DNA from: Okeania sp. KiyG1
GTDB lineage: Bacteria > Cyanobacteriota > Cyanobacteriia > Cyanobacteriales > Microcoleaceae
DNA length: 64,000 nt
Direction: 5' to 3'
Assembly: GCF_014132355.1 (NCBI RefSeq)
Contig: NZ_BLZO01000177.1
Location: 1 to 64,000, forward strand
Shown: positions 18,658 through 28,510 of the stretch, in pieces
Position numbering within the stretch: the first letter of the stretch is position 1
How the letters are laid out: each line of letters begins with the position of its first letter
Program-made: the position numbers and the translations under genes
Notes under the pieces: generated by a model
What the model saw: only the letters and a program-made list of their open reading frames with translations
Told to the model about the DNA's origin: nothing
Databases searched by the model: none

Positions 18658-18739
18658 TTGTGGAATTAAGTTTTAGTTTTTCGTTTAAACCTGCCTTAAA
18701 AAGTTTGATTTATAATAGTCAATAAAGTTTGTATGCTAT

Positions 18740-20476
18740 ATGTGCAAAATGATGAAATTATTGCCAAACATTAATCAGATATTCAACAGATTTTTCCAGC
18801 GTTGGAAATTTCATTTCTATGCAATTTTACCTCATCCCACTGAAGCTAAAATTTTGATGCTATCCGATGAAGAAAATAGTTGTTTTCTACCCAATATTTG
18901 TATAAATGAAGATATACACCTTAACTGTAGTAATGGTAATTTTTCTAATCCAGAAAGAAGTGCGCTTGTTGCTCAGGGTATACAAGCCAAAGATGGTGTT
19001 TTTCTGGATGATGGTTTTCACGCTGAGGGTAGAGTAAATCTATTTGGGGCTACCATTGGTAGTCAACTTAACTGTATGAAAGGTCATTTCTCTAATCCAA
19101 AAGGAAATGCGCTTGTTGCCCAAAGTATACAAGTCAAAGATGGTGTTTTTCTGGCTGATGGTTTCCAGGCTGAGGGTGAGGTAAATCTATCTGGAGCTAC
19201 CATTGGAGGTCAACTTAACTGTATGAAAGGTCATTTCTCTAATCCAAAAGGAAATGCGCTTGTTGCCCAAAGTATACAAGTCAAAGATGGTGTTTTTCTG
19301 ACTGATGGTTTCCAGGCTGAGGGTGAGGTAAATCTATCTGGAGCTACCATTGGAGGTCAACTTAACTGTATGAAAGGTCATTTCTCTAATCCAAAAGGAA
19401 ATGCGCTCAATGCTCAGAATATAGAAGTCAAAACTAACATCAGTCTAACCAATGGCTTCAAAGCTGAAGGCACAGTAGATTTAACAGCAGCAAATATCAA
19501 AGGAAATCTTGACTGTAGGAATGGCAACTTTTCCAACGAAAAAGGCAATGTTTTATCTGCCGAAGGAATCAATGTTGACGGAGATATTTTATTAGATAAA
19601 GGAACTTTTCAAGGAAAAATTTACTTAGTTAGTGCCAGAGTTGACGACACATTAAGTATGCTTCAAATTCAAGAATCTAAGCAGATGAAATTAGACCTAC
19701 AATTTGCCAGAATAGGTCGCCTTAGAGACGACGAACAAAGCTGGCCTCAAGAAAACAACCTCAACCTTGATGGTTTCATTTATCAGAAATTTGGTGGAGA
19801 TGATAATATTCAAGTTCCCAAAGATAGCGAAACCCGCCTCAAATGGCTCAGACTTAAACCAGAGAACGAATTTTTTCCTCAAACTTATGAACAACTAGCT
19901 GAAGTTTTAAAAAAAGAGGGCGATACAGATGCCGCTAGAAAAATTTTAATTCATAAAGAAAGAGATATTAGACCAAAACTAAACTGCTTAAGTCAATTTT
20001 GGAATTTCATTCTAGACATAACAATTGTCTATGGCTATAAACCTACAAGAGCTTTACTTTTGAGTAGTCTTTTTATATTAGCTGGTGTTTGTTTCTTTAA
20101 TTCAGGTTATGAAAATTGTGCAGAATTAATATCTAATGATAAATGCCTATTTTCACCATCTTCTAGAATCCGTCCATACATTGAAGATGAAGAAACTAAC
20201 GACAATAAAAAAATTGATATAGACTATCCAGAATTTAATTCCTTGTGGTATTCATTAGATACATTTATTCCAATAGTTGACCTACATCAACAAACATATT
20301 GGCTACCAAATCCTAAAAAAATTGGAAAAGTTCCATTAATATTATTCAAAGTAAAAATATTTAATATATCTATATCTAGTAACTGTTTAAGATGGTATTT
20401 ATGGTTTCACATAATCTTTGGTTGGATATTAACATCCCTCTGGGTAGCAGGTTTTAGTGGTTTAGTTCGTGGCTAG
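18740..20476 (+). CDS. Repeat-containing membrane protein of unknown function
   Basis: 578 aa. Residues ~45-290 are built of ~49-residue units of the form GFQAEGEVNLSGATIGGQLN followed by CMKGHFSNPKGNAL and VAQSIQVKDGVFL, likely forming a beta-helix-like or bactofilin-like solenoid. A middle region follows (LRDDEQSWPQENNLNLDGFI, then ETRLKWLRLKPENEFFPQTY, then AEVLKKEGDTDAARKILIHK), and two hydrophobic C-terminal segments (ALLLSSLFILAGVCFF; WYLWFHIIFGWILTSLWVAG) anchor it. Cyanobacteria carry several such proteins and I know no proven function. The two middle units are almost identical at DNA level (147-bp period). The start MCKMMKLLP is the only nearby ATG. Confidence 0.8.
   Translation: MCKMMKLLPNINQIFNRFFQRWKFHFYAILPHPTEAKILMLSDEENSCFLPNICINEDIHLNCSNGNFSNPERSALVAQGIQAKDGVFLDDGFHAEGRVNLFGATIGSQLNCMKGHFSNPKGNALVAQSIQVKDGVFLADGFQAEGEVNLSGATIGGQLNCMKGHFSNPKGNALVAQSIQVKDGVFLTDGFQAEGEVNLSGATIGGQLNCMKGHFSNPKGNALNAQNIEVKTNISLTNGFKAEGTVDLTAANIKGNLDCRNGNFSNEKGNVLSAEGINVDGDILLDKGTFQGKIYLVSARVDDTLSMLQIQESKQMKLDLQFARIGRLRDDEQSWPQENNLNLDGFIYQKFGGDDNIQVPKDSETRLKWLRLKPENEFFPQTYEQLAEVLKKEGDTDAARKILIHKERDIRPKLNCLSQFWNFILDITIVYGYKPTRALLLSSLFILAGVCFFNSGYENCAELISNDKCLFSPSSRIRPYIEDEETNDNKKIDIDYPEFNSLWYSLDTFIPIVDLHQQTYWLPNPKKIGKVPLILFKVKIFNISISSNCLRWYLWFHIIFGWILTSLWVAGFSGLVRG
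19010..19420 (+). repeat. 147-bp tandem repeats inside the 18740-20476 gene
   Basis: Units starting GATGGTTTCCAGGCTGAG at 19157 and 19304 are nearly identical over 147 bp (49 codons). Diverged units flank them on both sides. The near-identity suggests recent duplication or gene conversion, in frame. Confidence 0.85.
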
Positions 20477-21112
20477 GGAAGAAGGCAGAAGGCAGAGGGC
20501 AGAAGGCAGAAGTTACAGCATATTTCAGGCAGATGAAAATATTGTAGTGCGGGCATCTTGCCCGCGACGGGTGTACCTCACGCTTGAAAGCATGATAAAA
20601 CTAGGTTTTGCTGTACCCATAGCTCCGCTAAACGCTGACGCGATAGAACTCCGTTCCGCTTTCCTACGGAATGCTACACAAACGCGATCGCACTCCCACT
20701 CACTTATTCTTATTATCTTTATTTTTCATTTTAATAAGCACCTACGCAGAGCGAATAACTTACTTCAAAAATACACCAAAATTTACTTCAAATCAATACT
20801 GATGTATTCCTTACATATCAATGCTTTTGAGGAATGGCCTAAAAAGCGCGATAACTACGTTTTGCTGTGCTATAACAGCCTATTTTTGCCCCTAAATAGC
20901 TCATTTGAACTTTTTTTGGAAAATTCAGTTTAAATTCCAAATATATTTGACAAAAACATAAGCTTAACTAATATCAATTTTTTTGACCCACTGTTGGACA
21001 TAAATTGTCCATTCTTTACCGAATAATTAAGGTAAAATTCCTCTCCTTGAAAAGAAGAGGTAATTATTCATTACTCATTATTAATTATTCATTATTAATT
21101 ATTAATTATTAA
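20477..21112. repeat. Intergenic region with repeats
   Basis: Contains GAAGGCAGAAGGCAGAG tandem pieces (20470-20515), a palindrome GCGGGCATCTTGCCCGC near 20550, a family G-like unit (about 20671-20695), a family F fragment near 21017 (TACCGAATAATTAAGG) and AATTATT heptamers. A 154-codon open frame across it has repeat-derived, non-protein-like sequence and is not called. Confidence 0.5.
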
Positions 21113-21943
21113 TTATTCATTATTAATTGTTGAACCCCTACTCCCTAAAGTTTGAACCACAATTAAATCCATATACCACTGAATTATTGGCGCCAATAAA
21201 CTATGGAATTTATCCAGCAAAGTCATTTCCAAACCAGGAGCGATCGCGAAAGTTTTCTTCTTCATTCCCCGCACAATTTCAACAGCCATATCTTCAGTAC
21301 TCCAGACACCAGAAGTTGCAGTAATACGTTTAGTTTCTAAAGGCTTAGTTTTATTCTCTACTTCCAACTGTGGCGTATCTGTATCTGGTGGATAAACTAC
21401 AGAAACAGAAATTCCAGACAACTTCAACTCTCCACGCAGAGACTCTGCCAAACCTCTAATGGCAAATTTACTAGGGCAATAAGGAGTATAACCATAAATC
21501 CCAATCAAACCAGCACCAGAAGAAATCATCACAATATGCCCTTTTTTTTGTTGTTCCATCATTGGTAAAACCGCCCGCACGCAATAGAGGGAACCAAAAT
21601 AATTAATTGCCATAGTCTGCTCAAAAATTTCTATTGGCAACTCTCGAAAATAACCAGGGTGGGAAATACCAGCAGCAGTAATCAATAAATCTGGCGTACC
21701 TATTTCTTTCACTGCTTGATGGATGGCAGTTTCCGTTGCTTCCCGGTGCGCAACATCTGTGGAGATAGTAATAATTTTTTGTTCTGGGTTAAGGATAGTA
21801 GCAGTTATTTCCGCTTTTGCTGCCTCAAGTTTTTTCCGGTTACGAGCAATAATTGATATATTGCTTCCTTCTGTAGCAAGTAGTTTAGCAATTTCTTTAC
21901 CTATACCACTAGAACCACCCGTGATAATTGCGTGTTGCCACAT
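21113..21943 (-). CDS. SDR-family oxidoreductase (3-ketodihydrosphingosine reductase-like)
   Basis: 276 aa. Classical short-chain dehydrogenase/reductase: dinucleotide motif TGGSSGIG at residues 8-15, IIARNRKKLE (NADPH-type Arg), NYFGS around 115, catalytic Ser in MISSGAGLIGIYG and YTPYCPSKFAIRG (YxxxK) near 155. A hydrophobic C-terminal helix and the PPDTDTPQLEVENKTKP segment resemble KDSR/FVT1-type reductases, so lipid substrates are plausible but unproven. The last codons run into AATTATT heptamers, so the annotated C-terminus (RGSTINNE) may be repeat-derived. Confidence 0.85.
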   Translation of the reverse strand: MWQHAIITGGSSGIGKEIAKLLATEGSNISIIARNRKKLEAAKAEITATILNPEQKIITISTDVAHREATETAIHQAVKEIGTPDLLITAAGISHPGYFRELPIEIFEQTMAINYFGSLYCVRAVLPMMEQQKKGHIVMISSGAGLIGIYGYTPYCPSKFAIRGLAESLRGELKLSGISVSVVYPPDTDTPQLEVENKTKPLETKRITATSGVWSTEDMAVEIVRGMKKKTFAIAPGLEMTLLDKFHSLLAPIIQWYMDLIVVQTLGSRGSTINNE

Positions 21944-23778
21944 AATTTTCTAGTAAATCTTAACCATAAAATTAGATTTTACCACAGTACTTTTAAAGAC
22001 AGTATTTAAGGCTAAAAATTCAATATAAAATCAATAAATTTGTTCTTTTTGTACTCAATTTTACTAAAATTAGCATTGGATTGATTATAATTATTCTGGT
22101 CATACTAAATATGGTGTAAATAATTAACAAACAACTTAAGTGTAATTTTACAATTAGTAATTTGTTAATTTCATCTGTCATAGATATAGATATAGAACAT
22201 TTAGAGCATGACTCAAATTCAATAATAAGCATTCAGCGGTCAGCTAGCCTCATAAGGTCGGAACTGCCTCTTGCAGAGGAGCTAACGCTTACGTTAACAG
22301 CTATTAGCGGAACTTACACAAAAAAGCAGCAAAAAATAGGCTCAAATAATAGATAACCAGAGGCTTTTACGTCGAAAAGGTATAATTCCTTTATTACCAA
22401 GGGTTCTAGCCATTTTTAGGGCTTTGACGTAATTCCCTTGCCTAGACTGACTTTTCCTGCGGAATGCTGCGCAAACAAGCATTTTTCTGCCCAGAAAATG
22501 TGTAAGTCCCATTAGCTATCAGCTATGAGTTATTAACTCATAATTTTGGCAGGAATAATTAGTCTCGAAAAAGAATAAAAAGTTATTGATGAAATTGGTC
22601 ATCAGCAAACCTTAGTCGTTGCTTGATTCTTTCAAAAGCTGAATGCGAGCGCATTCCGCAGGAAATGCTAAATGCTAATAGCTGAATGCTTACTGAATAA
22701 TTAATAATTAATAATTAAGAGTTGATAGTTAATAATTATTCATTCAACAATTCACGCCTTGAAGCCTCCCCTTTTAAGGGGATAAAGCGGTCGAGGGATG
22801 GCGAGGTTTCCTCACCATATCCAATCGACCAAGAGAATCAAAAAAAATCCTTTTAGTTAATCCTATCCGTTTTAAGAAGAGTTCAAGAATTTAGAATTAA
22901 GAATGCGCGAATTTAGAATTACCTCTCCTTTAAAAAAAGAGGATTGACTAATCATGAAAATTTTTATTTATCAAAATAACATGGGTCTAAAACCCCGCCT
23001 TTTAAGGCGCAATATTTTTGGAGCGCGGCTCAAATCTCCGTTACAAAAATAACTTCTGACTCTCTTGGTGCGCGTTCCCTTGCGACTGGCGTCGTCGCGG
23101 GGTCGCACCGCTTCTGACTTCTGACTTCGTTAATATCCCCTTAAAGGGGAGGCTTTAAACCACAATATTTCGGTAATTATTAATTGTTAATTGCTGAAAT
23201 CAATATTTATTGGTATTATGACTCTATGAAATTAATTTGTAATCTAGCTGGAATAATAAATGTGAGCGTTAATTTTTACTACTTATATCTTTTACCTTTA
23301 ATTAAGGGATACCTACTTATAGATAGTATTAAATAGACATTTAGTAAAAAATAAATAAGCATTTTATTTAACCATTTTATCGAACAACAATAGAGGTGTA
23401 AAATTCACAAAATCAATCATTTTTCCTAGTCTTGTTCCTCAAAAAAATATCTTACCGAATAATTCAGGTTTAAAGGAGAGGCTTTAAAGGAAAAAAGGGG
23501 TCGATCTTCGGAGCTTCCTGGTGAGGTCTCCTCGCTGGCCGACCATCGACCAAGAGAAAAGAAAAATTTTCACGCTCCGCGTCAATCCTATCCATTTTCA
23601 AGAAGAGGTAATTATTAATTATTAATTATTAATTATTAATTATTCCCTATTTCCCAATTTCAAGATGTTTTATGTACGACTAAAATCAGACCTCTATATG
23701 CTATATGCCTGAAAGATTTATAAATTAATGGTATAAATGTCTAATTAAACAAAAACTATTAGTAGGTAAAGTTAAAAT
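21944..23778. repeat. 1.8-kb gene-free region made largely of repeats
   Basis: 22220-22310 holds CAGCGGTCAGCTAGCC/GTTAACAGCTATTAGC repeats. 22309-22510 is a family C-like element (GGAACTTACACA ... TGTAAGTCCC) with a family G unit inside (22454-22478). Another G unit is near 22637-22668. Family F copies lie at about 22697-22965 and 23455-23645. The second has the hairpin partly replaced by CTTCGGAGCTTCCTGG. 22975-23180 has further inverted copies (AACCCCGCCTTTTAAGGCG). 23220-23440 shows only AT-rich sequence. 23640-23778 is the leader of the symporter gene. Confidence 0.5.
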
Positions 23779-25287
23779 ATGAAAAGACAAACTTGGCTAT
23801 ATATACTCCTATTTCTATTAATACCAACTGTTGCCTTAGCCCAAGAACCTGAAACAGGACAAACTTTTATTGAAACCATCGATCAAACCTTTTCAAGTTT
23901 CGTAGGTGTAATATTTAATATTCTTTTCTTTAAAATTGGCGGCTTTCCCTTCATAGTTTTATGGTTAATTGTTGGTGCAATATTTTTCACCATCCGAATG
24001 CAATTTATTAATATTCGAGCCTTTAAACACGCTATTGATATTGTGCGTGGAAAATATGACGACCCCAATGACCAAGGAGAAGTTTCTCACTTTCAAGCTT
24101 TAGCAACAGCATTGTCTGGAACAGTAGGATTGGGTAATATCGCAGGTGTAGCTGTAGCTGTAAGTATCGGTGGCCCTGGTGCCGCATTCTGGATGACAAT
24201 TGCTGGTTTTTTTGGCATGACCAGTAAATTTGTCGAATGTACTTTGGCTCAAAAATATCGCATTGTTCAACCAGACGGTACTATTTCTGGTGGCCCAATG
24301 CGTTATTTATCGGCAGGTTTAGCAGAAATGGGACAGAAGACTTTTGGCCGAGTGTTAGCTGTACTATTTTCTATTTTGTGCATTTCTGCTGCTTTCGGTG
24401 GTGCGAATATGTTCCAGGCAAATCAGTCTTATGGTGCAGTTGCTAATGTATTACCAGGTTTGCCTAATTGGGTTTATGGTTTGGTGCTGGTAGTTTTAGT
24501 TGGATTAGTAATTATTGGTGGAATTCAACGCATTGGTATGGTGGCAGGTACTCTTGTGCCTTTGATGTGTTTGCTATATGTTTTGGCTTCCTTATTTATT
24601 CTGTTGGTTAATATTACAGAAATTCCTGGGGCGATCACTACTATCATATCTGGAGCTTTTGCTCCTCAAGCAGTAGAGGGTGGTATTATTGGCGTAATTA
24701 TTCAAGGGTTTCAGCGTTCCGCTTTTTCTAATGAAGCTGGTGTGGGTTCGGCAGCGATCGCTCACTCTGCGGCCAAAACTGATGAACCTATTCGCGAGGG
24801 TCTAGTAGCATTGTTGGAGCCATTTATTGATACTATTGTGGTCTGTAATATGACTGCTTTGGTAATTGTAATTACTAAGGTATATAGTGCAGATGAATTT
24901 GCTGCTTTGCGGGAGGCCAAGAAAGGTGCCGAATTAACTTCGGCTGCTTTTGGTACTGTTTTGGCATGGTTTCCAGTTTTATTAGCGATCGCTGTTTTCT
25001 GTTTTGCCTTTTCCACAATGATTTCTTGGAGTTACTACGGCGAACGTTGTTGGGATTATTTGTCTGGTGGTAGAGGGTTAATTATTTACAAAATCTTGTT
25101 TTTGGTTGCTGCTTTTATTGGTTCGGTATCTAACCCTTCTTCAGTAATTGATTTTAGTGATGCGACTCTTATTTCGATGGCTTTTCCTAATATCTTGGGG
25201 GGCTATTTTTTATCCGCTCAAGTAGCAAAGGATTTACAAAATTATATGGATCGTCTTAGTCAAGGAGAGATGAAACCTGCTAATTAG
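23779..25287 (+). CDS. AGCS-family sodium:alanine symporter
   Basis: 502 aa inner-membrane transporter with about 11 hydrophobic segments. Family signatures: ALSGTVGLGNIAGVAVAVS (the GxxGTGN-like substrate/Na+ region) near residue 115, GGPMRYLSAGLAEMGQK, AAFGGANMFQANQS, SNEAGVGSAAIAHSA and REGLVALLEPFIDTIVV. The first ~21 residues (TWLYILLFLLIPTVALAQEP) look like a cleavable signal or an extra TM segment, as in many cyanobacterial and proteobacterial members. It imports alanine, glycine or a D-isomer with Na+. The substrate is not determinable here. Three HIP1 sites lie in or near the gene. Confidence 0.95.
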   Translation: MKRQTWLYILLFLLIPTVALAQEPETGQTFIETIDQTFSSFVGVIFNILFFKIGGFPFIVLWLIVGAIFFTIRMQFINIRAFKHAIDIVRGKYDDPNDQGEVSHFQALATALSGTVGLGNIAGVAVAVSIGGPGAAFWMTIAGFFGMTSKFVECTLAQKYRIVQPDGTISGGPMRYLSAGLAEMGQKTFGRVLAVLFSILCISAAFGGANMFQANQSYGAVANVLPGLPNWVYGLVLVVLVGLVIIGGIQRIGMVAGTLVPLMCLLYVLASLFILLVNITEIPGAITTIISGAFAPQAVEGGIIGVIIQGFQRSAFSNEAGVGSAAIAHSAAKTDEPIREGLVALLEPFIDTIVVCNMTALVIVITKVYSADEFAALREAKKGAELTSAAFGTVLAWFPVLLAIAVFCFAFSTMISWSYYGERCWDYLSGGRGLIIYKILFLVAAFIGSVSNPSSVIDFSDATLISMAFPNILGGYFLSAQVAKDLQNYMDRLSQGEMKPAN

Positions 25288-25693
25288 GGAGTAGGGGAAA
25301 CAATTAATAATTAATAATTAATAATTAATAATTACAGGAATTACGCAGAACTACCATATCTAGTAGGGGCGAATGGCATTCGACCTCTACAAATAGGGTA
25401 TTGTCTAAGAATTTGCGTAATATCAAATCCGTTTAATTGGGCATAAAAAAATTCTTCAATCGTCATAACTACGCTAATCTTTATGATTCTCTCTCCTCCT
25501 GAGGACTGAGGACTGAGGACTGACTCCTCCTTGCTTAACCAATCTATAACTGTTTAATAGGATTTGATATAAGTCCTGATGGTATAAGTCCAATGCTAAT
25601 GATGACTTTTAGACTAGGCAATGTTTTTCCCACTGTTGCCTGTTACCTTTTCCCTGCTATATAAAATTCTTCAGTTTATCCATCATAAATATA
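25288..25693. repeat. Intergenic repeats before the usp gene
   Basis: AATTAAT heptamers at 25300-25333, a family C element 25334-25422 whose right end lacks the final GTCCT, then an inverted pair ATATCAAATCCG ... GGATTTGATAT (25420-25570) resembling a diverged family B element with (GAGGACT)n inside. Confidence 0.5.
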
Positions 25694-26122
25694 ATGAATA
25701 TATTTTCCAAAAATTCTGTACTTGTTCCCATAGATTTTTCTGATAAATCTGTTGAAGCGATCGATGTAGCTCTAGAATTTGTTCAAGATCCTTCTTATTT
25801 ATGGATTCTTCATGTGCTGCCTCGTCTTAATCCTACTGAACCAGGAGTAAGGTGGCATACTGTCGATGACCAGAGTCGCAAACAGCACATCGAAAAAGTA
25901 TTTCACGAACGGGTTCAAGGTGCTAAATATGAAGGTATTAACTTTAGTGTGGCCATCGGAACTCCTAGCTCAGAAATTTTGGATTATGCTCAGGAAAAAA
26001 AAGCAGAGTTGATTGTCATTCCTTCCCAAGGAAATAGTGGTCTTGGTAGATTTTTACTAGGATCGGTTGCTGAACGAATTGTCAGGTATTCTCATTGTCC
26101 TGTTTTAGTTCTACGAAATTGA
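25694..26122 (+). CDS. Universal stress protein (UspA family)
   Basis: 142 aa, one Usp domain. It begins VLVPIDFSDKSVEAID and has the nucleotide-binding motif GNSGLGRFLLGSVAERIV (G-2x-G-9x-G(S)) at about residues 113-130, ending HCPVLVLRN. ATP binding is therefore likely. Function is probably stress- or transport-linked. It lies 400 bases downstream of the AGCS symporter, but the gap is repeat-filled and co-transcription is doubtful. Confidence 0.92.
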   Translation: MNIFSKNSVLVPIDFSDKSVEAIDVALEFVQDPSYLWILHVLPRLNPTEPGVRWHTVDDQSRKQHIEKVFHERVQGAKYEGINFSVAIGTPSSEILDYAQEKKAELIVIPSQGNSGLGRFLLGSVAERIVRYSHCPVLVLRN

Positions 26123-26297
26123 CATATAGCAGAAGAAGGAAGGATGAAGCAAGAAGCAAGAAGGAAAAATCTTGCGTTCTCTGAGTTTTAAGCTTTTAAT
26201 ATGTCCTAATCTTTGCTTCGACTTCTATACTATCCTGCAGTCATATATAATGCGACTGATTAGTTATTGTATGAGTAGAGGGAGTAGGGGAGGGTTT

Positions 26298-26555
26298 TTG
26301 ACATCCTCCCCGGCCTAAAGGCACGGGGATTCCTACTGAGCCGTAGCTCCTCGGCGGGTTGACGCTTTGCTTCGCATAGCTGTCGCTAACACAGGGTGCT
26401 GCTTCCTTGGCGGTAGTCTAACGCTTCCCTCCACATCCGTTTAGAGTTTCCGAGTGCCCCCCGGCAACTAATAAAAGTGTACCACATATTCAATTCACTT
26501 GCACATAAAATAAAAAGTCGCCCTACAAGGGCGAGGCTTTAAACCCAATTTTTCG
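26298..26555 (-). mobile_element. MITE derived from an IS200/IS605 tnpB element, both ends kept
   Basis: The right end (TTGACATCCTCCCCGGCC, GGCACGGGGATTCCTAC, GAGCCGTAGCTCCTCGGC) matches the copy at 43122 for about 170 bases, including the 3' tail of tnpB and the predicted guide-RNA scaffold. The left end (AAAAAGTCGCCCTACAAGGG hairpin, then AATTTTTCG) matches 44445-44484. The tnpB body is deleted. On the element strand it is preceded by TTAC and ends in TCAA, the cleavage signature of IS608-type transposition. It is about 258 bp and non-coding. It also contains a short insert (TTCGCATAGCTGTCGC) absent from the longer copy. Confidence 0.75.
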
Positions 26556-27114
26556 GTAACTGTTAGCTATAATCTTGCCTCCATAAGAAAAATCTGGTTT
26601 CTTTAAATTTTAATTTATTATTTATTAACTTTAATTAAGAGGACTAACCTAAATGATTCGTCAGGAGATTAGAATAATTATATAGAGTTATCTTGATAAA
26701 ATAGGGGAGTAGGAAATATGTTAAGAGCTCCTACATTTCACGTCAATCAATACCAAGCATTCTTCCAAAGTCTCAAGCAAACTATTCTATATTGGCTGAA
26801 ATCTTTTTGGAAATTTAGTCTATTTTATGGTAAATATAATGCTTCTCCACCTTGGCAAAAAACTATTAATCTGAATTGACATAATTAACTATAGTTTTTC
26901 AGTAGTTTTTCAGGTGTATCTATTGGCTAGATAGCTGGGTTTTTAGAACGGTTTAAATACCTTGATCGCTTATCGCTTTTCGGATTAAACACAAAGTCAA
27001 CCTTTTCAGCCTAATTATCAAGAACCGTAATCATTTTCAGAACTTTATATTAGGCTCCAATTCTGTTAAAATTATTTTGGTTGGTATTACAGTTTATCGG
27101 TAAAACAACTAAAT
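26556..27114. other. Intergenic stretch containing one small possible gene
   Basis: Apart from the small reading frame at 26718-26879 I see no repeat family or gene signal. The sequence is AT-rich. Confidence 0.4.
26718..26879 (+). CDS. Possible 53-aa small protein
   Basis: ATG to TGA, 53 codons: begins MLRAPTFHVNQYQAFFQSLK and continues QTILYWLKSFWKFSLFYGKY before NASPPWQKTINLN. The centre is rich in aromatic and basic residues and could form an amphipathic helix. A weak GTAGG lies upstream. I recognise no family. It may be chance, but it differs from the surrounding repeats and looks protein-like. Confidence 0.3.
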   Translation: MLRAPTFHVNQYQAFFQSLKQTILYWLKSFWKFSLFYGKYNASPPWQKTINLN

Positions 27115-27382
27115 AGGGTTTGCTGAATAAAGTATGAGTGGTAGGGGTAGGAGACAGGATACAACCGACCCCTAACCCCGACCGTGGAGGGGAGGGGAAG
27201 ACAGGAGAAATGGGAATTATAGAGGAGATAGTAGAAAGAATCATCCCTTGATTTTTCTGCCCAACTCTTGACCAAAATCCTAAGATTTTGAACCTGAGTC
27301 GCCTAAAACCTCGCACTTTTTGATACTTAAAAAGGCACAATCCTTTATCTGTAAAAACTTTGAGATTTAATCAGCAAGCCCT
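27115..27382. repeat. MITE-like element, family D
   Basis: Inverted ends AGGGTTTGCTGAATAAA and TTTAATCAGCAAGCCCT. The interior (GTAGGAGACAGG, TTTTTCTGCCCAACTCTTGA, TGATACTTAAAAAGGCAC, CTTTATCTGTAAA) is shared with 33756-33984 and 37694-37963, and in reverse with 2680-2895. Flanks AAATA suggest a short AT target duplication. Open frames across it are repeat-derived. Confidence 0.75.
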
Positions 27383-27575
27383 AAATATCTTTAGTACATG
27401 AGAATGGGTATTTTAGCAATACTTATTTAGATGAACAGGAGCAATTGGTTTGGAGTATTGCTCCTGAAATAAACTATTAATCTTGAAAAGCTTTGAGGTT
27501 AAAAGCTTTCATGCTTCATTGTTATTGTTGTTTGAGTAACCCCATCAGCGTCAGCAATGAAGCTAAGTTTTATTT

Positions 27576-28067
27576 TTAATAGAAACCTAAAGCTTCTCTA
27601 GTGTGACGTCCAACAATTCCATCTGGCCTTAAGCCATGATCGCGTTGGAATGCTTTAACCGCACGCTTAGTCTTAGGGCCAAAGTAGCCTGTTGCACGAT
27701 GATGATGAAAATAGCCCATCATTCCTAATTGGTGTTGCAACTTAGATACTTTGTGTCCACGACTACCATAGCTCAAATAATATACACGATGACGGCGATG
27801 TCCCTTGTAAGAAGCATGACGATACTTGGGGCGATGATAACCTTTGCCATAATGGCGAGCGCGGCCATAACCACCACAAGGGTTCTTGTAGTAACATGCA
27901 GCAGCAGAATTAGCAGTTGCGCTGATAGCACCTAGAATAGTAGCGGCTGATAGAAGACCCATCATACCTAATGTAGAGAACTTTTTCCAGTTCACTCCTT
28001 CAAAGGTTGGTTCAACTATAGAACTTTCTTCGGCGGTAGCTAGATGGGAATACGCTAATGTTTCCAT
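27576..28067 (-). CDS. Secreted peptidoglycan-binding-domain protein
   Basis: 163 aa from METLAYSHLATAEE. An ATG 28 codons upstream is open, but AGAGGAG lies directly before METLAY and the paralogue at 28511 starts the same way. After a ~33-residue polar leader comes a hydrophobic stretch LGMMGLLSAATILGAISATA ending NSAAA, a likely signal peptide with an extended N-region. Then a Tyr/His/Gly/Arg-rich linker (HYGKGYHRPKYRH) and a PG_binding_1 domain: HKVSKLQHQLGMMGYFHHHR, ATGYFGPKTKRAVKAFQRDH, GLRPDGIVGRHTREALG. It probably binds cell-wall peptidoglycan. Confidence 0.88.
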   Translation of the reverse strand: METLAYSHLATAEESSIVEPTFEGVNWKKFSTLGMMGLLSAATILGAISATANSAAACYYKNPCGGYGRARHYGKGYHRPKYRHASYKGHRRHRVYYLSYGSRGHKVSKLQHQLGMMGYFHHHRATGYFGPKTKRAVKAFQRDHGLRPDGIVGRHTREALGFY

Positions 28068-28510
28068 AACTCCTCTGATTAGTAATGTTTTACAACTTTT
28101 TTTACTAAGTGTCTTACCCACTTGCTTTACACCTTCTAAAAATCTAGACAATCCTAGACACGCTCTTCATCGGTGACTAAGAGCGATTTTCTGGCTCACC
28201 TGTCCATAAGTCTACTGGCAAAGAAGGTTAATGTTCCGCTCAAGCACATTGAGTTTAGGATTCCCTCTGGGGTTTTCATCCTTATGAAAAGTCGAGTCCA
28301 AAACACCCCATAATCGTTGCTAAAATCCTCTAATTTTAGCATACGTATGCGATAATAACACAAATTAATGGCGTAAAAACATAGACACTTTGTAGATATT
28401 AAGTCTTGTATTGTCTATGTTTTTCAGCTCTAGGAAGCAACAGAATATTCAAAAATTTTTCAAGGTCTACAACTTTGAAATAATTGAATACTTAGAGTCT
28501 GTTAAAAACT
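28068..28510. other. Gap between the two leader-sharing genes
   Basis: 28155-28335 is GC-richer than its surroundings and contains several short inverted segments (GACACGCTCTTCATCGG, GGGGTTTTCATCCTTATGAA, AAAACACCCCATAATCG). Part resembles 29100-29160 (AGTCAAAACGCCCC). It may be an IS200/IS605-derived relic or a structured RNA, and I cannot decide which. The rest is AT-rich. Confidence 0.3.

Noticed and set aside
20469-20933. 154-codon open frame on the plus strand
   Set aside because: It begins in a GAAGGCAGAAGG repeat, runs through dispersed palindromes and shows no protein-like pattern.
22020-22232. 70-codon minus-strand open frame
   Set aside because: AT-rich sequence giving Ile/Leu-rich residues without a start signal or family resemblance.
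27050-27340. 96-codon minus-strand open frame
   Set aside because: Coincides with a family D element; other D copies do not preserve the frame.
28155-28335. tRNA or known riboswitch in the gap between the leader-sharing genes
   Set aside because: No TTCGA T-loop, anticodon stem or CCA-type acceptor pattern, and no riboswitch motif I recognise.
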